In this document: positions 21,429 to 31,007 of the stretch, piece by piece
How positions within the stretch are numbered: position 1 is the stretch's first letter
Layout of the letters: every line of letters begins with the position of its first letter
DNA from: an uncultured Alphaproteobacteria bacterium
GTDB lineage: Bacteria > Pseudomonadota > Alphaproteobacteria > Caulobacterales > Caulobacteraceae
Assembly (NCBI GenBank): GCA_903822175.1
Contig: CAIJOB010000042.1
Coordinates: forward strand, 232,341-296,340
DNA: 64,000 bases
Reading direction: 5' to 3'
The notes under the pieces: generated by a model
Seen by the model: only the letters and a program-made list of their open reading frames with translations
What the model was told of the DNA's origin: nothing
Database searches by the model: none
Program-made: the position numbers and the translations under genes

Positions 21429-21597
21429 AGCTGACCATCACTCGAGCAAGACGACTTGGGGGAGCGATTTTGATGCTCCTCTTATGGTCCAGCTAGAAGG
21501 TACGGCGCAGCTTCGCAAGCGTCCGGGCGTCCCTAGGGTCAAGATTCAACCGACAGGGGATTTGTGACGGCGCTTGGCGCCCAATCAGGCGTCCGGG

Positions 21598-21978
21598 TCA
21601 GGCCTCGGGACCGCCGCGGCGCAGCTGAATGTCCACGCCGCTGGACCGGTGCGAGACGAACAAGCTGTTGCTCCAGCGGTGGAAGGCCAGCATCCCCTGG
21701 CCGCCGGTCCCGGTGAGCTGCATCCCATCCTTGGTCGGTTGCCAACCGGTCGGATTGCCGCCCACGGCCTCGTCGCAGGAAGCGGGCGCTTTCACCGAGT
21801 GCGCGGCGCCGAGCGTCAGGACGCAAAGGTCCTTGCCCTGCGAGGCCACGGTCCAGGGGCCGGCGGCTTCGGCGGGCGTCAGCGGCACGCCGGCTTCATT
21901 GTCTCCGGTCTGCGCGGCGGCGGCGCGGGCCAGCAGGGCTGCGGCGCTGAGCGCGGCGGCGATGATCGAGGCTCTCAT
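21598..21978 (-). CDS. AprI/Inh-family metalloprotease inhibitor (secreted)
   Basis: Start at internal Met: MRASIIAAALSAAALLARAAAAQTGDNEAG...LTPAEAAGPWTVASQGKDLCVLTLGA...CDEAVGGNPTGWQPTKDGMQLTGTGGQGMLAFHRW; two-Cys beta-barrel pattern. Confidence 0.75.
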   Translation of the reverse strand: MRASIIAAALSAAALLARAAAAQTGDNEAGVPLTPAEAAGPWTVASQGKDLCVLTLGAAHSVKAPASCDEAVGGNPTGWQPTKDGMQLTGTGGQGMLAFHRWSNSLFVSHRSSGVDIQLRRGGPEA

Positions 21979-22464
21979 GAGCGGTCTCCCAGATGTCTGG
22001 GAGCCACAACGCGGGCCGTGCGCCGCAGTTGCCGCGCACCGTCCAGGGCCTGACCCAAGTGAGTCGGAAAAAGCCCTCGTTTGCATCATTTGGTGGCGAT
22101 CTTCGCCCCAGGCGCCTGCGTCGCAAACTTGTGAAGAGTCCCGCGCAAAGATTCGCTTGGGACGCGAACACCTCGCCGATCACGGCGAGCTCTTGTTTCA
22201 TTTCGTTACAGCGGCGTGATCCGGAGTGTTCGTAGGCTGTCGCAGAGTAATACGAAGCATATGGTAGTCGTCTAAATAGATAATCTTACGGCGTAAAAAC
22301 ACGCAGAGTGGGATTGATATCTTGAATCGTGCGGATTGATTGTCAGATTTTTCTTGTCAACTCTCAGATTTCACAACTATTCAGCCGCGCGGTCCAACCT
22401 GACTCGTGATAATCCGTGCGCGGCGTTCCGTCACGTGAATCTAAACCCTCTTTTCACTCTAAGC

Positions 22465-22480
22465 GAGATAGGGTTATCTC
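22465..22480. promoter_or_regulatory. Perfect inverted repeat upstream of the CHAP gene (candidate operator or 5'UTR hairpin)
   Basis: GAGATA-GGGT-TATCTC, about 33 nt 5' of the ATG at 22514, inside an AT-richer intergenic region. Confidence 0.45.
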
Positions 22481-22513
22481 TCACTGAGTTTGCGTTCGGG
22501 GAGTTTCACAAAC

Positions 22514-23194
22514 ATGCTTAAGCGGACGAGAACCCTGTTGGGTTCCCTCGCCGTCGCGGCGGTTATGAGCCTCGTTCCCGCTATGGGGGGAGCGATCGCC
22601 GAGACCTACTGGCAGTGCGTTCCCTTCGCGCGCCTGGTCTCCGGCATCCAGCTTTTCGGCGACGCCTACACCTGGTGGCAGCAGGCTCTCGGCAAATATG
22701 ACGTGGGCTTCCAGCCGAAGACCGGCGCGGTGCTCTGCTTCAAGCCCACCGAGCGCATGCGCCTGGGCCACGTGGCCGTGGTCTCCGAGGTGCTGACCGA
22801 CCGTATCGTCCAGATCACCCACGCCAACTGGTCGCCGATCGACGGCGGCCGCGGCAAGGTCGAGAAGGACGTGACCCTGGTCGACGTGTCGCCCGAGGGC
22901 AACTGGAGCCAGGTGAAGGTCTGGTACGACCCCAGCCGCGACCTCGGCGGATCGACCTATCAGACCTACGGCTTCATCTATCAGGACGCCAAGGCCAAGC
23001 TCTACGCCGCCAGCGGCCTGTCGAACGCCGAGAACACCGCCATCGCCATGGCGCAGTCGGCGGCCAGCCAGATGGCCTCGGCCGTGCGGCCCGGCAGCGG
23101 CCCGCTCTCGATCCTGAACCAGGCGGCCGATTCCACCGACCGCATCGCCGCCCTGATCGCCAAGGCGGCCCGCGGCGACAGCGGCAGCAACTAG
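22514..23194 (+). CDS. CHAP domain-containing secreted protein
   Basis: Signal peptide MLKRTRTLLGSLAVAAVMSLVPAMGGAIA; QCVPFARLVSG...GHVAVVSEV...THANW. Confidence 0.85.
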   Translation: MLKRTRTLLGSLAVAAVMSLVPAMGGAIAETYWQCVPFARLVSGIQLFGDAYTWWQQALGKYDVGFQPKTGAVLCFKPTERMRLGHVAVVSEVLTDRIVQITHANWSPIDGGRGKVEKDVTLVDVSPEGNWSQVKVWYDPSRDLGGSTYQTYGFIYQDAKAKLYAASGLSNAENTAIAMAQSAASQMASAVRPGSGPLSILNQAADSTDRIAALIAKAARGDSGSN

Positions 23195-23264
23195 AGCCGA
23201 CCTCTCGCGAATTGACGCTATGCGCGTGACGCTCCACTAGGGACGTTCCCTGGCGGAGACGCGT

Positions 23265-24224
23265 ATGCTCAAACTGCTGAGGCGTGGGGCGGCTCGCCCG
23301 GAGGCGGTCACCCCGGGCTCAAGCTGGCGTCCGCCCGCCGACACCCTGTGGCTCGACCTGTTCAAGCCCACCCGCGAGGAGGAACTGGCCGTCGAGGCGG
23401 CGCTGTCGCTGGGCCTGCCGACCCGCGAGGAGATGGCCGAGATCGAGCCCTCCAGCCGCCTCTACCAGGCGCACGGCGCGACCTTCATGACCGCCAGCCT
23501 GCTGGCGCGCCGCGGCGACGACAGCCAGAGCCGCGCCGACGCCCCGGTGACCTTCGTGCTGGCCGCCGGCATCGTGGTGACCATCCGCTATGACGAGCTG
23601 AAGGCCTTCGACCTGTTCGCTGAGCGCGCCCAGTCAATGGAGGTGGCCTCGGCGTCGTCCTGCCTGCTGGGCCTGCTGGACGCGGTGGTCGAGCGGCTGG
23701 CGGACCTCCTGGAGCGGTCCGGCGCCGAGGTGGAAGGCGTGTCCCAGGCGATCTTCGCCCGGCCCAAGGGCGCGCAGTTCGAGGCGCTGCTGACCGACCT
23801 GGCGCGGGCCCAGTCGCTGACCTCGCTGACGCGCAACAGCCTGATGAGCCTTTCGCGCCTATTCAGCTTCGCCGCGCTGGCGCCGGAAATCTCCGCCGAC
23901 CCCGAGTGCGCCGCCCACCTGCACGCGCTGCAGCGTGACGGCCAGTCCTTGACCGAGCACGCCGGCGCGCAATCCGGCCAGATCGCCTTCCTGCTGGATG
24001 CGGCGCTGGGCCTGATCAACATCGAGCAGAACGGGATCATCAAGTTCTTCTCGGTGGCCGCGGTGATCCTGATGCCGCCAACCCTGGTGGCCAGCGTTTA
24101 CGGGATGAATTTCAAGCACATGCCGGAGCTGGATCTCCCCTACGGCTACCCGATGGCGCTTAGTCTGATGGCGGTTTCGGCCATCCTGCCAGTCCTGTGG
24201 TTCAAGCGGCGCGGCTGGTTCTGA
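23265..24224 (+). CDS. CorA-like Mg2+ transporter family protein
   Basis: C-terminal YGMNFKHMPELDLPYGYP signature plus two TM segments. Confidence 0.93.
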   Translation: MLKLLRRGAARPEAVTPGSSWRPPADTLWLDLFKPTREEELAVEAALSLGLPTREEMAEIEPSSRLYQAHGATFMTASLLARRGDDSQSRADAPVTFVLAAGIVVTIRYDELKAFDLFAERAQSMEVASASSCLLGLLDAVVERLADLLERSGAEVEGVSQAIFARPKGAQFEALLTDLARAQSLTSLTRNSLMSLSRLFSFAALAPEISADPECAAHLHALQRDGQSLTEHAGAQSGQIAFLLDAALGLINIEQNGIIKFFSVAAVILMPPTLVASVYGMNFKHMPELDLPYGYPMALSLMAVSAILPVLWFKRRGWF

Positions 24225-24305
24225 AATAACCTGGTCTGCGAGGGGCGCGGTGCAACCGTTCTTTAAGTGACGGCGCCGCATTTTGCCGGGGCGCAAAGGT
24301 CACCA

Positions 24306-25520
24306 ATGCCCTCCCAAGCCCAACCCCACCATCTGGCTCTCGACGCTCAGGCGCTCAGAGAGGCGGTCGAGGCGCACCAGCGCTACCTGGCGGGACGCTC
24401 CGGCGGACGGCGCCTCAGCCTGACCTATGCCGACCTTTCCAACTGCACGCTTGAGGGGCTGGACCTGCGCGAGGCGGACTTCGCCGGGGCCAATTTCCAC
24501 GGGGCGACGCTGGCCCGCGCCAACCTCACCCGCGGCATCCTGTTCGGCGCCGACCTGCGGGAAGCCGACCTGCGTCGCGCCAATCTCAGCCGGGCTGATC
24601 TGCGGGGCGCCTGCCTGCGCGGCGCCAACCTGGCCGGGGCCGAGCTGCCGGGCTGCGACCTGCGCGAGGGGCGCATCGCCCTGCAGGACAAGCTCGACGG
24701 CTTCCGCATCCTTCGCCACGAGCACAGGCCGGGCGAGTTGAACTACGCGATCCTCTCGGGCGCGAACCTGGCCGGGGCCCAGATGGCCGGCGCGGTGGCC
24801 ATGTCCAGCGACTTCACCGACGCCAATCTCTCCGGCGCCCAGATGGCCGGCGCCAAGCTGACCCGCGCGGTCCTGGACGGCGCGGATCTCACCGGCGCCG
24901 ACCTCGCCGGCGCCGACCTCTCCGGCGCCTCGATGAAGCGCACGGTGCTGTCGGGCGCGATCCTCGACAACGCCATCCTCGACAACGTCGACATGAGCGA
25001 CGTGCTGCGCGCCCCGCCGGAAGTGACCTATGTGGACGAGCGGCCGCTCGACAAGGTGCTGGCCGAGCACGAGGCCTATTGCGATTCAAGCGGTGCGCGC
25101 GGCTCGGTGATCGACATGAGCGGCGTCGATTTCCGCCCGATGAAGACCCTGAAGGACCGCCGGCTCACCGCGCTGGTCGCCCGAGGCGGCATCTTCTTCG
25201 GTCTCGACATTCAGGGGGCCCAGTTCCAGGGCGCCGACCTTTCCGGCGCGGATTTCCGCGGCTGCGATCTGCGCGACGCCGATCTGCGCGGCGCCAAGCT
25301 CTCCGGCGCCTCCTTCACCCGCACCGACCTGCGCGGCGCCAAGCTCGGCCCGCTGACCATCGGCGATGGCCGCTTCGTGCGCACCGACTTCACCCGCGCG
25401 GTGCTGCGGGGCGCTGACCTGCGCGGCGCCCACGCCCACCGCGCGCGCTTCCTGGAAGCCGACATGAACGGCGCGAACCTGGCCGGCTGCGACCTGACGG
25501 ACGCCGAACTGGAAGTCTGA
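24306..25520 (+). CDS. Pentapeptide repeat protein with two repeat blocks
   Basis: Repeated A(D/N)LxxA units (ADLREADLRRANLSRADLRGACL...; ADLSGADFRGCDLRDADLRGAKL). Confidence 0.93.
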   Translation: MPSQAQPHHLALDAQALREAVEAHQRYLAGRSGGRRLSLTYADLSNCTLEGLDLREADFAGANFHGATLARANLTRGILFGADLREADLRRANLSRADLRGACLRGANLAGAELPGCDLREGRIALQDKLDGFRILRHEHRPGELNYAILSGANLAGAQMAGAVAMSSDFTDANLSGAQMAGAKLTRAVLDGADLTGADLAGADLSGASMKRTVLSGAILDNAILDNVDMSDVLRAPPEVTYVDERPLDKVLAEHEAYCDSSGARGSVIDMSGVDFRPMKTLKDRRLTALVARGGIFFGLDIQGAQFQGADLSGADFRGCDLRDADLRGAKLSGASFTRTDLRGAKLGPLTIGDGRFVRTDFTRAVLRGADLRGAHAHRARFLEADMNGANLAGCDLTDAELEV

Positions 25521-25577
25521 CGGCCTCTTCTCCTCCGCCCGGCCCCGGCTATATGGGAGCCTGAGCTGGGAGAGATC

Positions 25578-26462
25578 ATGAGTGCTGCCGCTGACACCGA
25601 ACCGACCGCGCGGATGATCCCGCTGCCCAGCCGCGGCGGGGCCATGGCGGCGCTGGAGTTCGGGCCGACCGACCGGCCGGTGGACATCGTCTTTTCCCAC
25701 GCCAACGGCTTCAACGGCCGCACCTACCGCACGATCCTTGGGCCGCTCGCGAGCGGCCTGCGCATCCTGGCGCTAGACCTGCGCGGCCATGGGGCGACCA
25801 CGCTGCCGACGGTGATCGAGGGCCGGCAGGGTTGGCTGGAATTCCGCGACGACCTGCTGGCGCTCCTGGCGGCGGCCTGCGAGGCGCCGGTCGTGCTGAG
25901 CGGCCATTCCATGGGCGGCACGTCCAGCCTGCTGGCCGCGGCGGCGGAGCCGGAACGCGTGCGGTCGCTGGCGTTGTTCGACCCGGTGATCATGCCGGTG
26001 GAGGCTCAGGCCTTCGCCGCCGATCCGGACTCCCCTCTGCTCGCCGGCGCTATGCGCCGCCGCGCAATCTTTCCGAGCAAGCAGGCGGCGTTCGAAGCCT
26101 ATCTCGGCCGTGGCGGCTTCAAGACCTGGAGCGAGGCGCAGCTCGCCGACTACGTCGAGGCCGGCTTCCGCGAGACGGCGGCCGGCGAGGTGACGCTGAC
26201 CTGCGCGCCGGCCTGGGAGGCCTCCAACTTCCGCACCCATAACTACGACGCCTGGGCGGCCTTCCGCGACAGCCGTTGCCCCATCCGCGTGCTGCGCGCC
26301 GCCGAAGGCTCGACCTTCCGCATCGAGGGCCGCGAGAACGACCTGGGCGACGACGGCCGCATTCAGGTGCAGACCATCCCCAACACCACGCACTTCCTGC
26401 CGATGGAGCGCCCGGAGCTGGTGCGCAGCCTGCTGGCCTCCTGCGCCGCGCGTTCCAGCTAG
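25578..26462 (+). CDS. Alpha/beta hydrolase
   Basis: HANGFNGRTY; VVLSGHSMGGTSSL; NTTHFLPMERPE. Confidence 0.92.
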   Translation: MSAAADTEPTARMIPLPSRGGAMAALEFGPTDRPVDIVFSHANGFNGRTYRTILGPLASGLRILALDLRGHGATTLPTVIEGRQGWLEFRDDLLALLAAACEAPVVLSGHSMGGTSSLLAAAAEPERVRSLALFDPVIMPVEAQAFAADPDSPLLAGAMRRRAIFPSKQAAFEAYLGRGGFKTWSEAQLADYVEAGFRETAAGEVTLTCAPAWEASNFRTHNYDAWAAFRDSRCPIRVLRAAEGSTFRIEGRENDLGDDGRIQVQTIPNTTHFLPMERPELVRSLLASCAARSS

Positions 26463-27376
26463 AGCGTCAGGCCTTTCACCACCTGGGCGTCGGCGGCAGC
26501 CAGGGCTTCGTCGCTCAGCGTGATGATCTTGCGGGTCTCCAGGTCGAAGGAGACGGCGATGGCCTCGGCGGCGCCCCAGGCGCGGCCGGTGTCGGGGTCA
26601 AGCAGCCAATGGGTCAGCTTGCGGAACCGCGCGTCGCCACCCGACGCGCCGGAGCGCAGCTCGACCCGGTCGCCGGCGCGCGGCCAGTCCAGGTGGATCA
26701 GCCGGTATTCCAGCGCCGCGCCTCCGGCCCGCTTCCCCGCCGGCTCGCCGTTCAGCGAGCGGCCCTGCAGGAAGTGCGGAATGCCATCGGAGATGCGCGC
26801 CATCATCAGCTCTGTGCGCATCCGCCCGAAGGGGTCGCAGTCGCCGGCGCGGACCGCGCCGAGGCCGGTGCGGCGAAGGCCGAGTTCATTGGCCCGCGCG
26901 AGACTGGCGCGGCTCTCCACCGGCTCCAGGCCGATGCTGCGCGGCGCGGCCTCAGGCGGGACGGCGAGACGCAGGCCCTCGGCCTTGGCCATCACCCGCG
27001 CCGGCCAGGGGAAGGCGCGCGCCTCTTGGGCGGTGACGTGGTCGACCAGCGTCTGGAAGCTCGCAGCCAGCGCGCCGTCGGCATGGCGCAGCAGGAAGAT
27101 CAGCCGCGCGCCGCTCTCGCCCATCTCGACGACCCCGCCGGTCATCGTCAGGGCCGCGCCCGGCCTCGCCTCGCGCAGGAAGCGGATGTGCTGCTCGCGC
27201 ACGATCAAGGTCGCCCGTGCGTCCGGCGCAAACGCCCCGGCCATGCCGAGCTCGGCCGCCAGACTGGTCAGCCCGTCCATGGACTTGGCCACGTAGAAGC
27301 CGACGTTCAGGTGACCCATGGCGTCGCATTCCCACGTCGCAACGCTGCCCCGCCAGACCTCCACGCCCTCGCTCAA
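26459..27376 (-). CDS. Hotdog-fold acyl-CoA/acyl-ACP thioesterase-like protein (two hotdog domains)
   Basis: WECDAMGHLNVGFYVAKSMDG...REQHIRFLREARPGAALTMTGGVVEMG; ...GDCDPFGRMRTELMMARISD. Start uncertain (TTG candidate at 27376); the upstream part of the 598-aa ORF is antisense to another gene. Confidence 0.75.
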   Translation of the reverse strand: MSEGVEVWRGSVATWECDAMGHLNVGFYVAKSMDGLTSLAAELGMAGAFAPDARATLIVREQHIRFLREARPGAALTMTGGVVEMGESGARLIFLLRHADGALAASFQTLVDHVTAQEARAFPWPARVMAKAEGLRLAVPPEAAPRSIGLEPVESRASLARANELGLRRTGLGAVRAGDCDPFGRMRTELMMARISDGIPHFLQGRSLNGEPAGKRAGGAALEYRLIHLDWPRAGDRVELRSGASGGDARFRKLTHWLLDPDTGRAWGAAEAIAVSFDLETRKIITLSDEALAAADAQVVKGLTL

Positions 27377-27523
27377 GATGCATCCCCCGCCATTCGCGGT
27401 GGAACTTAGGGGCGCCCGCCGCAATCGGCCAGCGTCCGAGCCGCGCTGTAACCTTCGCCGATCGCGCGCGAATGGTGTTTCGTGGCAAATGGGGACAGGC
27501 TCTGGGGAGGAGCTCGGAAGACG

Positions 27524-28354
27524 ATGGCCAAGCCGAAGAAAGTCCTGGTCTACCGCCACGCCGCGGTCACCCGCGCGACGCACTGGATCAATGTGCTGGC
27601 GCTGACCTTCCTTTTGATGAGCGGGCTGAACATCTTCGGCGCCCATCCGGCCCTCTACTGGGGCCAGAAGGCGGTCTTCGCACAGCCCTGGGTGCTGATC
27701 GGCGCGGAGCCAAAGGGCGACGCCATGGTCGGCTTCACTCAGATCGGGACGGCGAAGTTCAACACCACCGGAGTGCTCGGCTATTCCGGCAAGGTGGGCG
27801 AGCGCGAGCCGGTGGCCTTCCCGGCCTGGGCGACGGTCCCCAGCTACCGCGACCTGGCCGACAGCCGCCACTGGCACTTCTTCTTCGCCTGGCTCTTCGT
27901 GATCAACGGCCTGACCTACTGGCTGGTCGGCCTCGCCCGCGGCCACATCGTCAAAGACCTCGCGCCGACCCGGGCGGACCTGAAGCCGAAGAACGTCTGG
28001 CATGAGATCGTCACCCACGCGAAGCTGCGGTTCCCCAAGGGCGAAGAGGCGCGCCACTACAACGTCCTGCAGAAGGGCGCCTATCTGGCGGTGATCGCGG
28101 TCCTGCTGCCGCTGATGGTCGTGACCGGGCTTTGCATGTCGCCGGGCATGGACGCCTTCGCGCCCTGGGTGGTGGACTTCTTCGGCGGACGTCAATCCGC
28201 GCGGACAATCCATTTCATCACCGCTTTCAGCCTGATCGGCTTCGTGCTGCTGCACCTGTTCATGGTGGTCGCGTCGGGGACCTGGAACAACATCCGCTCG
28301 ATGATCACCGGCCGCTACGCCATCGTTCCGGACAAGTCGGGAGAGACGGCGTGA
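27524..28354 (+). CDS. Cytochrome b/b6 (b561-type) membrane subunit
   Basis: YRHAAVTRATHWINVLALTFLLMSGLNIF; RHWHFFFAWLFVINGL; IHFITAFSLIGFVLLHLFMV. Confidence 0.9.
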   Translation: MAKPKKVLVYRHAAVTRATHWINVLALTFLLMSGLNIFGAHPALYWGQKAVFAQPWVLIGAEPKGDAMVGFTQIGTAKFNTTGVLGYSGKVGEREPVAFPAWATVPSYRDLADSRHWHFFFAWLFVINGLTYWLVGLARGHIVKDLAPTRADLKPKNVWHEIVTHAKLRFPKGEEARHYNVLQKGAYLAVIAVLLPLMVVTGLCMSPGMDAFAPWVVDFFGGRQSARTIHFITAFSLIGFVLLHLFMVVASGTWNNIRSMITGRYAIVPDKSGETA

Positions 28355-29127
28355 GCGCTCCGATCAACCGCCGCGGCTGGCTGCAGGCAGGCCTGGCGTC
28401 GGCCGGTGCGCTGGCGCTGGGCGCCTGCGACAAGATCACCAACAGCAAGCAGGGCGTGGCCTTCCTGCAGAGCGCCGAGGGCCTGACGCGGCGCGCGCAG
28501 CGCCTGCTGGTCGACCGCAAGGCGCTGGCGCGGGAATTCAGCCACGCCGACATCTCCTCTGACTTCCGGCCCAACGGCTCCATCGATCCGCAGGACCCCG
28601 ACTACCTGACGCTGAAGAAGACCGGTTTCGCCGACTACCACCTGACGATCGACGGCCTGGTGGAGCGGCCCCTGTCGCTCAGCCTCGCCGACCTGCGCGC
28701 GCAGGCGGCCCGCACCCAGATCACCCGGCACGACTGCGTCGAAGGCTGGTCGTCGATCGCCAAGTGGACCGGCGCCCGGCTCGGGCCGCTGATCGATCAG
28801 GCGGGGCTGAAGCCGCAGGCTCGCTACATCGTCTTCCATTGCTACGACACGCTGGACGGACCGATGGACGGCAAGGGGCGCTACTACGAGAGCATCGACC
28901 TGATCGACGCCTACCACCCGCAGACCATCCTGGCCTACGCCATGAACGACGCCGCGCTCCCGGTCGCGCACGGCGCTCCGCTGCGCCTGCGGGTCGAGCG
29001 CCAGCTTGGCTACAAGCAGGCCAAGTACATCCGGCGGATCGAGGCGGTGGCCGACTACGCCCACCTGCACCAGGGCGGCGGCGGTTTCTGGGAAGACCGC
29101 GGCTACGAGTGGTACGCGGGCATTTAG
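28351..29127 (+). CDS. Molybdopterin-dependent (sulfite oxidase/MsrP-like) oxidoreductase, Tat-type signal
   Basis: GTG start overlapping the upstream stop (GTGA); RRGWLQAGLASAGALALGAC; RHDCVEGWSSIAKWTGARL. Confidence 0.9.
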   Translation: MSAPINRRGWLQAGLASAGALALGACDKITNSKQGVAFLQSAEGLTRRAQRLLVDRKALAREFSHADISSDFRPNGSIDPQDPDYLTLKKTGFADYHLTIDGLVERPLSLSLADLRAQAARTQITRHDCVEGWSSIAKWTGARLGPLIDQAGLKPQARYIVFHCYDTLDGPMDGKGRYYESIDLIDAYHPQTILAYAMNDAALPVAHGAPLRLRVERQLGYKQAKYIRRIEAVADYAHLHQGGGGFWEDRGYEWYAGI

Positions 29128-29280
29128 ATCCTCCCCCAGCGCGGAGCGCGATTGAGGGGGAGGTGGCTCGGTGCGCAGCGCCGAGACGGAGGGGGTTTCA
29201 CCCAGAGCGGTTGGCGGAGTGGGCTGCAACCCCTTCAGTCCGTCTTCGCGGACAGCTCCCCCTAAGGGGAGCATCTAAGG
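29125..29280. repeat. Dispersed palindromic intergenic repeat, copy 2 (family A)
   Basis: Aligns almost end to end with 4965-5122; its first TAG is the stop codon of the upstream oxidoreductase gene. Confidence 0.9.
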
Positions 29281-29284
29281 GCTG

Positions 29285-30091
29285 TTAGTACGGCGACTTC
29301 AGCAGTTCCGCTTCCTTGGCGCAGGCGGCCGGGTCGGGGGCTGGGCCCGCCTTGCGCGCGGCGGCGATCTCGGCGCGGACGGTTTCGATGTCGGCGCGGA
29401 ACTCCGGCGACGCGTGCAGGGCGGCGACCAGGATGCCGCCATTGGTGCGGCCGTTCTCCACCGCGCTCATGTTGTGCACGCCGCAGATCATCCGGCTTTC
29501 GCCATAGGCTCGGGCGCGGACCAGGATTTCCGTCGCCCGCTCGGGGTTCAGCTCCGCCAGGATCAGGCCGACGGCCCAGCTGTAGGTGTTGTGGCCGGAC
29601 GGATAGTCCCAGGTGTCCTTGATCGGGCCGGCCTGATCGATGCAGGTCGGGCCCTTGTCGATCAGGAACGGCCGCTGCCGCTGCCAATGGTCCTTGGGCA
29701 GGTTGGTGGCGATCGAGGCGTCTCGGCCGATCCGCGGGATCATCGACATGAACTTCGGCGCGTTGGCCGCGGTCAGCTGGACGCCGAGCGCACAGCTGAA
29801 GTCCTTCATCAGCGCAGGGCCGGAGAGCGCGTCGTCATTCAGCGCCAGCGCAAAGCGGTCCGTCCCCGCGAGCTTGCGGGTGCCCAGGAACATCTTGCGG
29901 TCCGTCTCGTAGCGGACGTCGCCCTTCTGCGGAGCCGGCGGCAGGATCTTCAGCGTGTCGGGCAGGCCCGCGGCGCCGAGGTAGGGCTTGATGGCCGGGG
30001 CCGGAGGGGCCTGGACCGGCGGCGCGGGGTCCGCGCCCATCGTCAGCACCGCCGCCGCCGCCGCCGCGGCCATCGCAAACTTCCAAGCCAT
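29285..30091 (-). CDS. Class A acid phosphatase / PAP2 family secreted protein
   Basis: MAWKFAMAAAAAAAVLTMGA signal; KDHWQRQRPF...YPSGHNTYSWAVGLILAEL...GESRMICGVHNMSAVENGR. Confidence 0.93.
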   Translation of the reverse strand: MAWKFAMAAAAAAAVLTMGADPAPPVQAPPAPAIKPYLGAAGLPDTLKILPPAPQKGDVRYETDRKMFLGTRKLAGTDRFALALNDDALSGPALMKDFSCALGVQLTAANAPKFMSMIPRIGRDASIATNLPKDHWQRQRPFLIDKGPTCIDQAGPIKDTWDYPSGHNTYSWAVGLILAELNPERATEILVRARAYGESRMICGVHNMSAVENGRTNGGILVAALHASPEFRADIETVRAEIAAARKAGPAPDPAACAKEAELLKSPY

Positions 30092-30192
30092 CTCACGCTC
30101 CCAATTGTGACAGCCGGTGTCGCAGAGCCGGCGGATGGATTCAATCGGCCAGCGTGATTTTCCCTCGGCGTGTGGCATGAAATTAAAAAACT

Positions 30193-30227
30193 TGACTCTC
30201 AACTTAAGAATATCAATATCAGAGTCA
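30193..30227. promoter_or_regulatory. Inverted repeat TGACTCT-N21-AGAGTCA ending at the DUF2089 start codon (candidate autoregulatory operator)
   Basis: cTTGACTCTcaacttaagaatatcaatatcAGAGTCATG in an AT-rich segment. Confidence 0.4.
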
Positions 30228-30631
30228 TGAGCGATACGAAAACCCAAGCCGCCGTCCAAGACTGGCAAGCGCTGAGCGAACTGACCCGTGGCCGGCCCAT
30301 CGTTGTGGAGCGGGTGCGCCTGGTCGAACAGGGCGTGGCCATCGAGGGCGCCTTCGAGCTGCCGCGCCTGGCCCAGCTCGCCGCCGAGGATCAGGTGTTC
30401 GTGGCCGCCTTCGTGCGCAGCCACGGCTCGATCAAGGAAATGGAGCAGGTGTTCGGCGTCTCCTATCCGACCATCAAGGCCCGGCTGAACCGCATCGCCG
30501 CCAGTCTGGAATTCATCGAGACCGATCCGGAGCCGCATCACGGCCTGGCCCGCGCCGAGGTGCTGGAACGGCTCGCCCGCGGCGAGATCACCGCCGATCA
30601 GGCCGTGGCCGAACTGGGGGGACAATCATGA
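30227..30631 (+). CDS. DUF2089-family HTH-like protein
   Basis: VRLVEQGVAIEGAFELPRLAQLAAEDQVFVAAFVRSHGSIKEMEQVFGVSYPTIKARLNRIA...RLARGEITADQAVAEL. Confidence 0.88.
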   Translation: MSDTKTQAAVQDWQALSELTRGRPIVVERVRLVEQGVAIEGAFELPRLAQLAAEDQVFVAAFVRSHGSIKEMEQVFGVSYPTIKARLNRIAASLEFIETDPEPHHGLARAEVLERLARGEITADQAVAELGGQS

Positions 30632-30996
30632 TCTACGCGCCGCGCGCCATCCGGCATTTCAGCCTGGCCAATGTGGAGGCCCGCGCCCAGCGGACCGCCC
30701 GGGCCATGACCCAGCGCACCGCGCCGCCGGTGCGCGCGCGGCCCGCACCGCCCACGGAACCCGCGCCGCCGCCCCGCCGGGTGGTCATCCGGCTATGGCT
30801 GCCGATGACGGCGATCTTCCTGCTGCTGGCGCCCTTCGCGATCCTGCTGTCGCCGCTGATCTACTTCGCGCCCCCGCCCTATGGCCTCAACCCCTTCGCC
30901 ACGGTGATGGGCGTTGGCCGTGTGCTCATGAGCCTCGGCGGCACGGTGATCGATATCGACTCTCGCGACGCACTCATCCGCATCCGAATTTTCTAG
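30628..30996 (+). CDS. Hypothetical membrane protein
   Basis: ATGA overlap with DUF2089 gene; one to two TM segments (VVIRLWLPMTAIFLLLAPFAILLSPLIYF). Confidence 0.8.
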   Translation: MIYAPRAIRHFSLANVEARAQRTARAMTQRTAPPVRARPAPPTEPAPPPRRVVIRLWLPMTAIFLLLAPFAILLSPLIYFAPPPYGLNPFATVMGVGRVLMSLGGTVIDIDSRDALIRIRIF

Positions 30997-31007
30997 GAGA
31001 CCTCCCC

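Noticed and set aside
24306-25520. Pentapeptide repeat protein as quinolone resistance (Qnr-like)
   Set aside because: Architecture differs (two blocks with an intervening non-repeat segment); no basis for a Qnr assignment.
26459-28255. 598-aa minus ORF as one long protein
   Set aside because: Only the C-terminal 300 or so residues look like a thioesterase; the N-terminal part is antisense to the cytochrome b gene.
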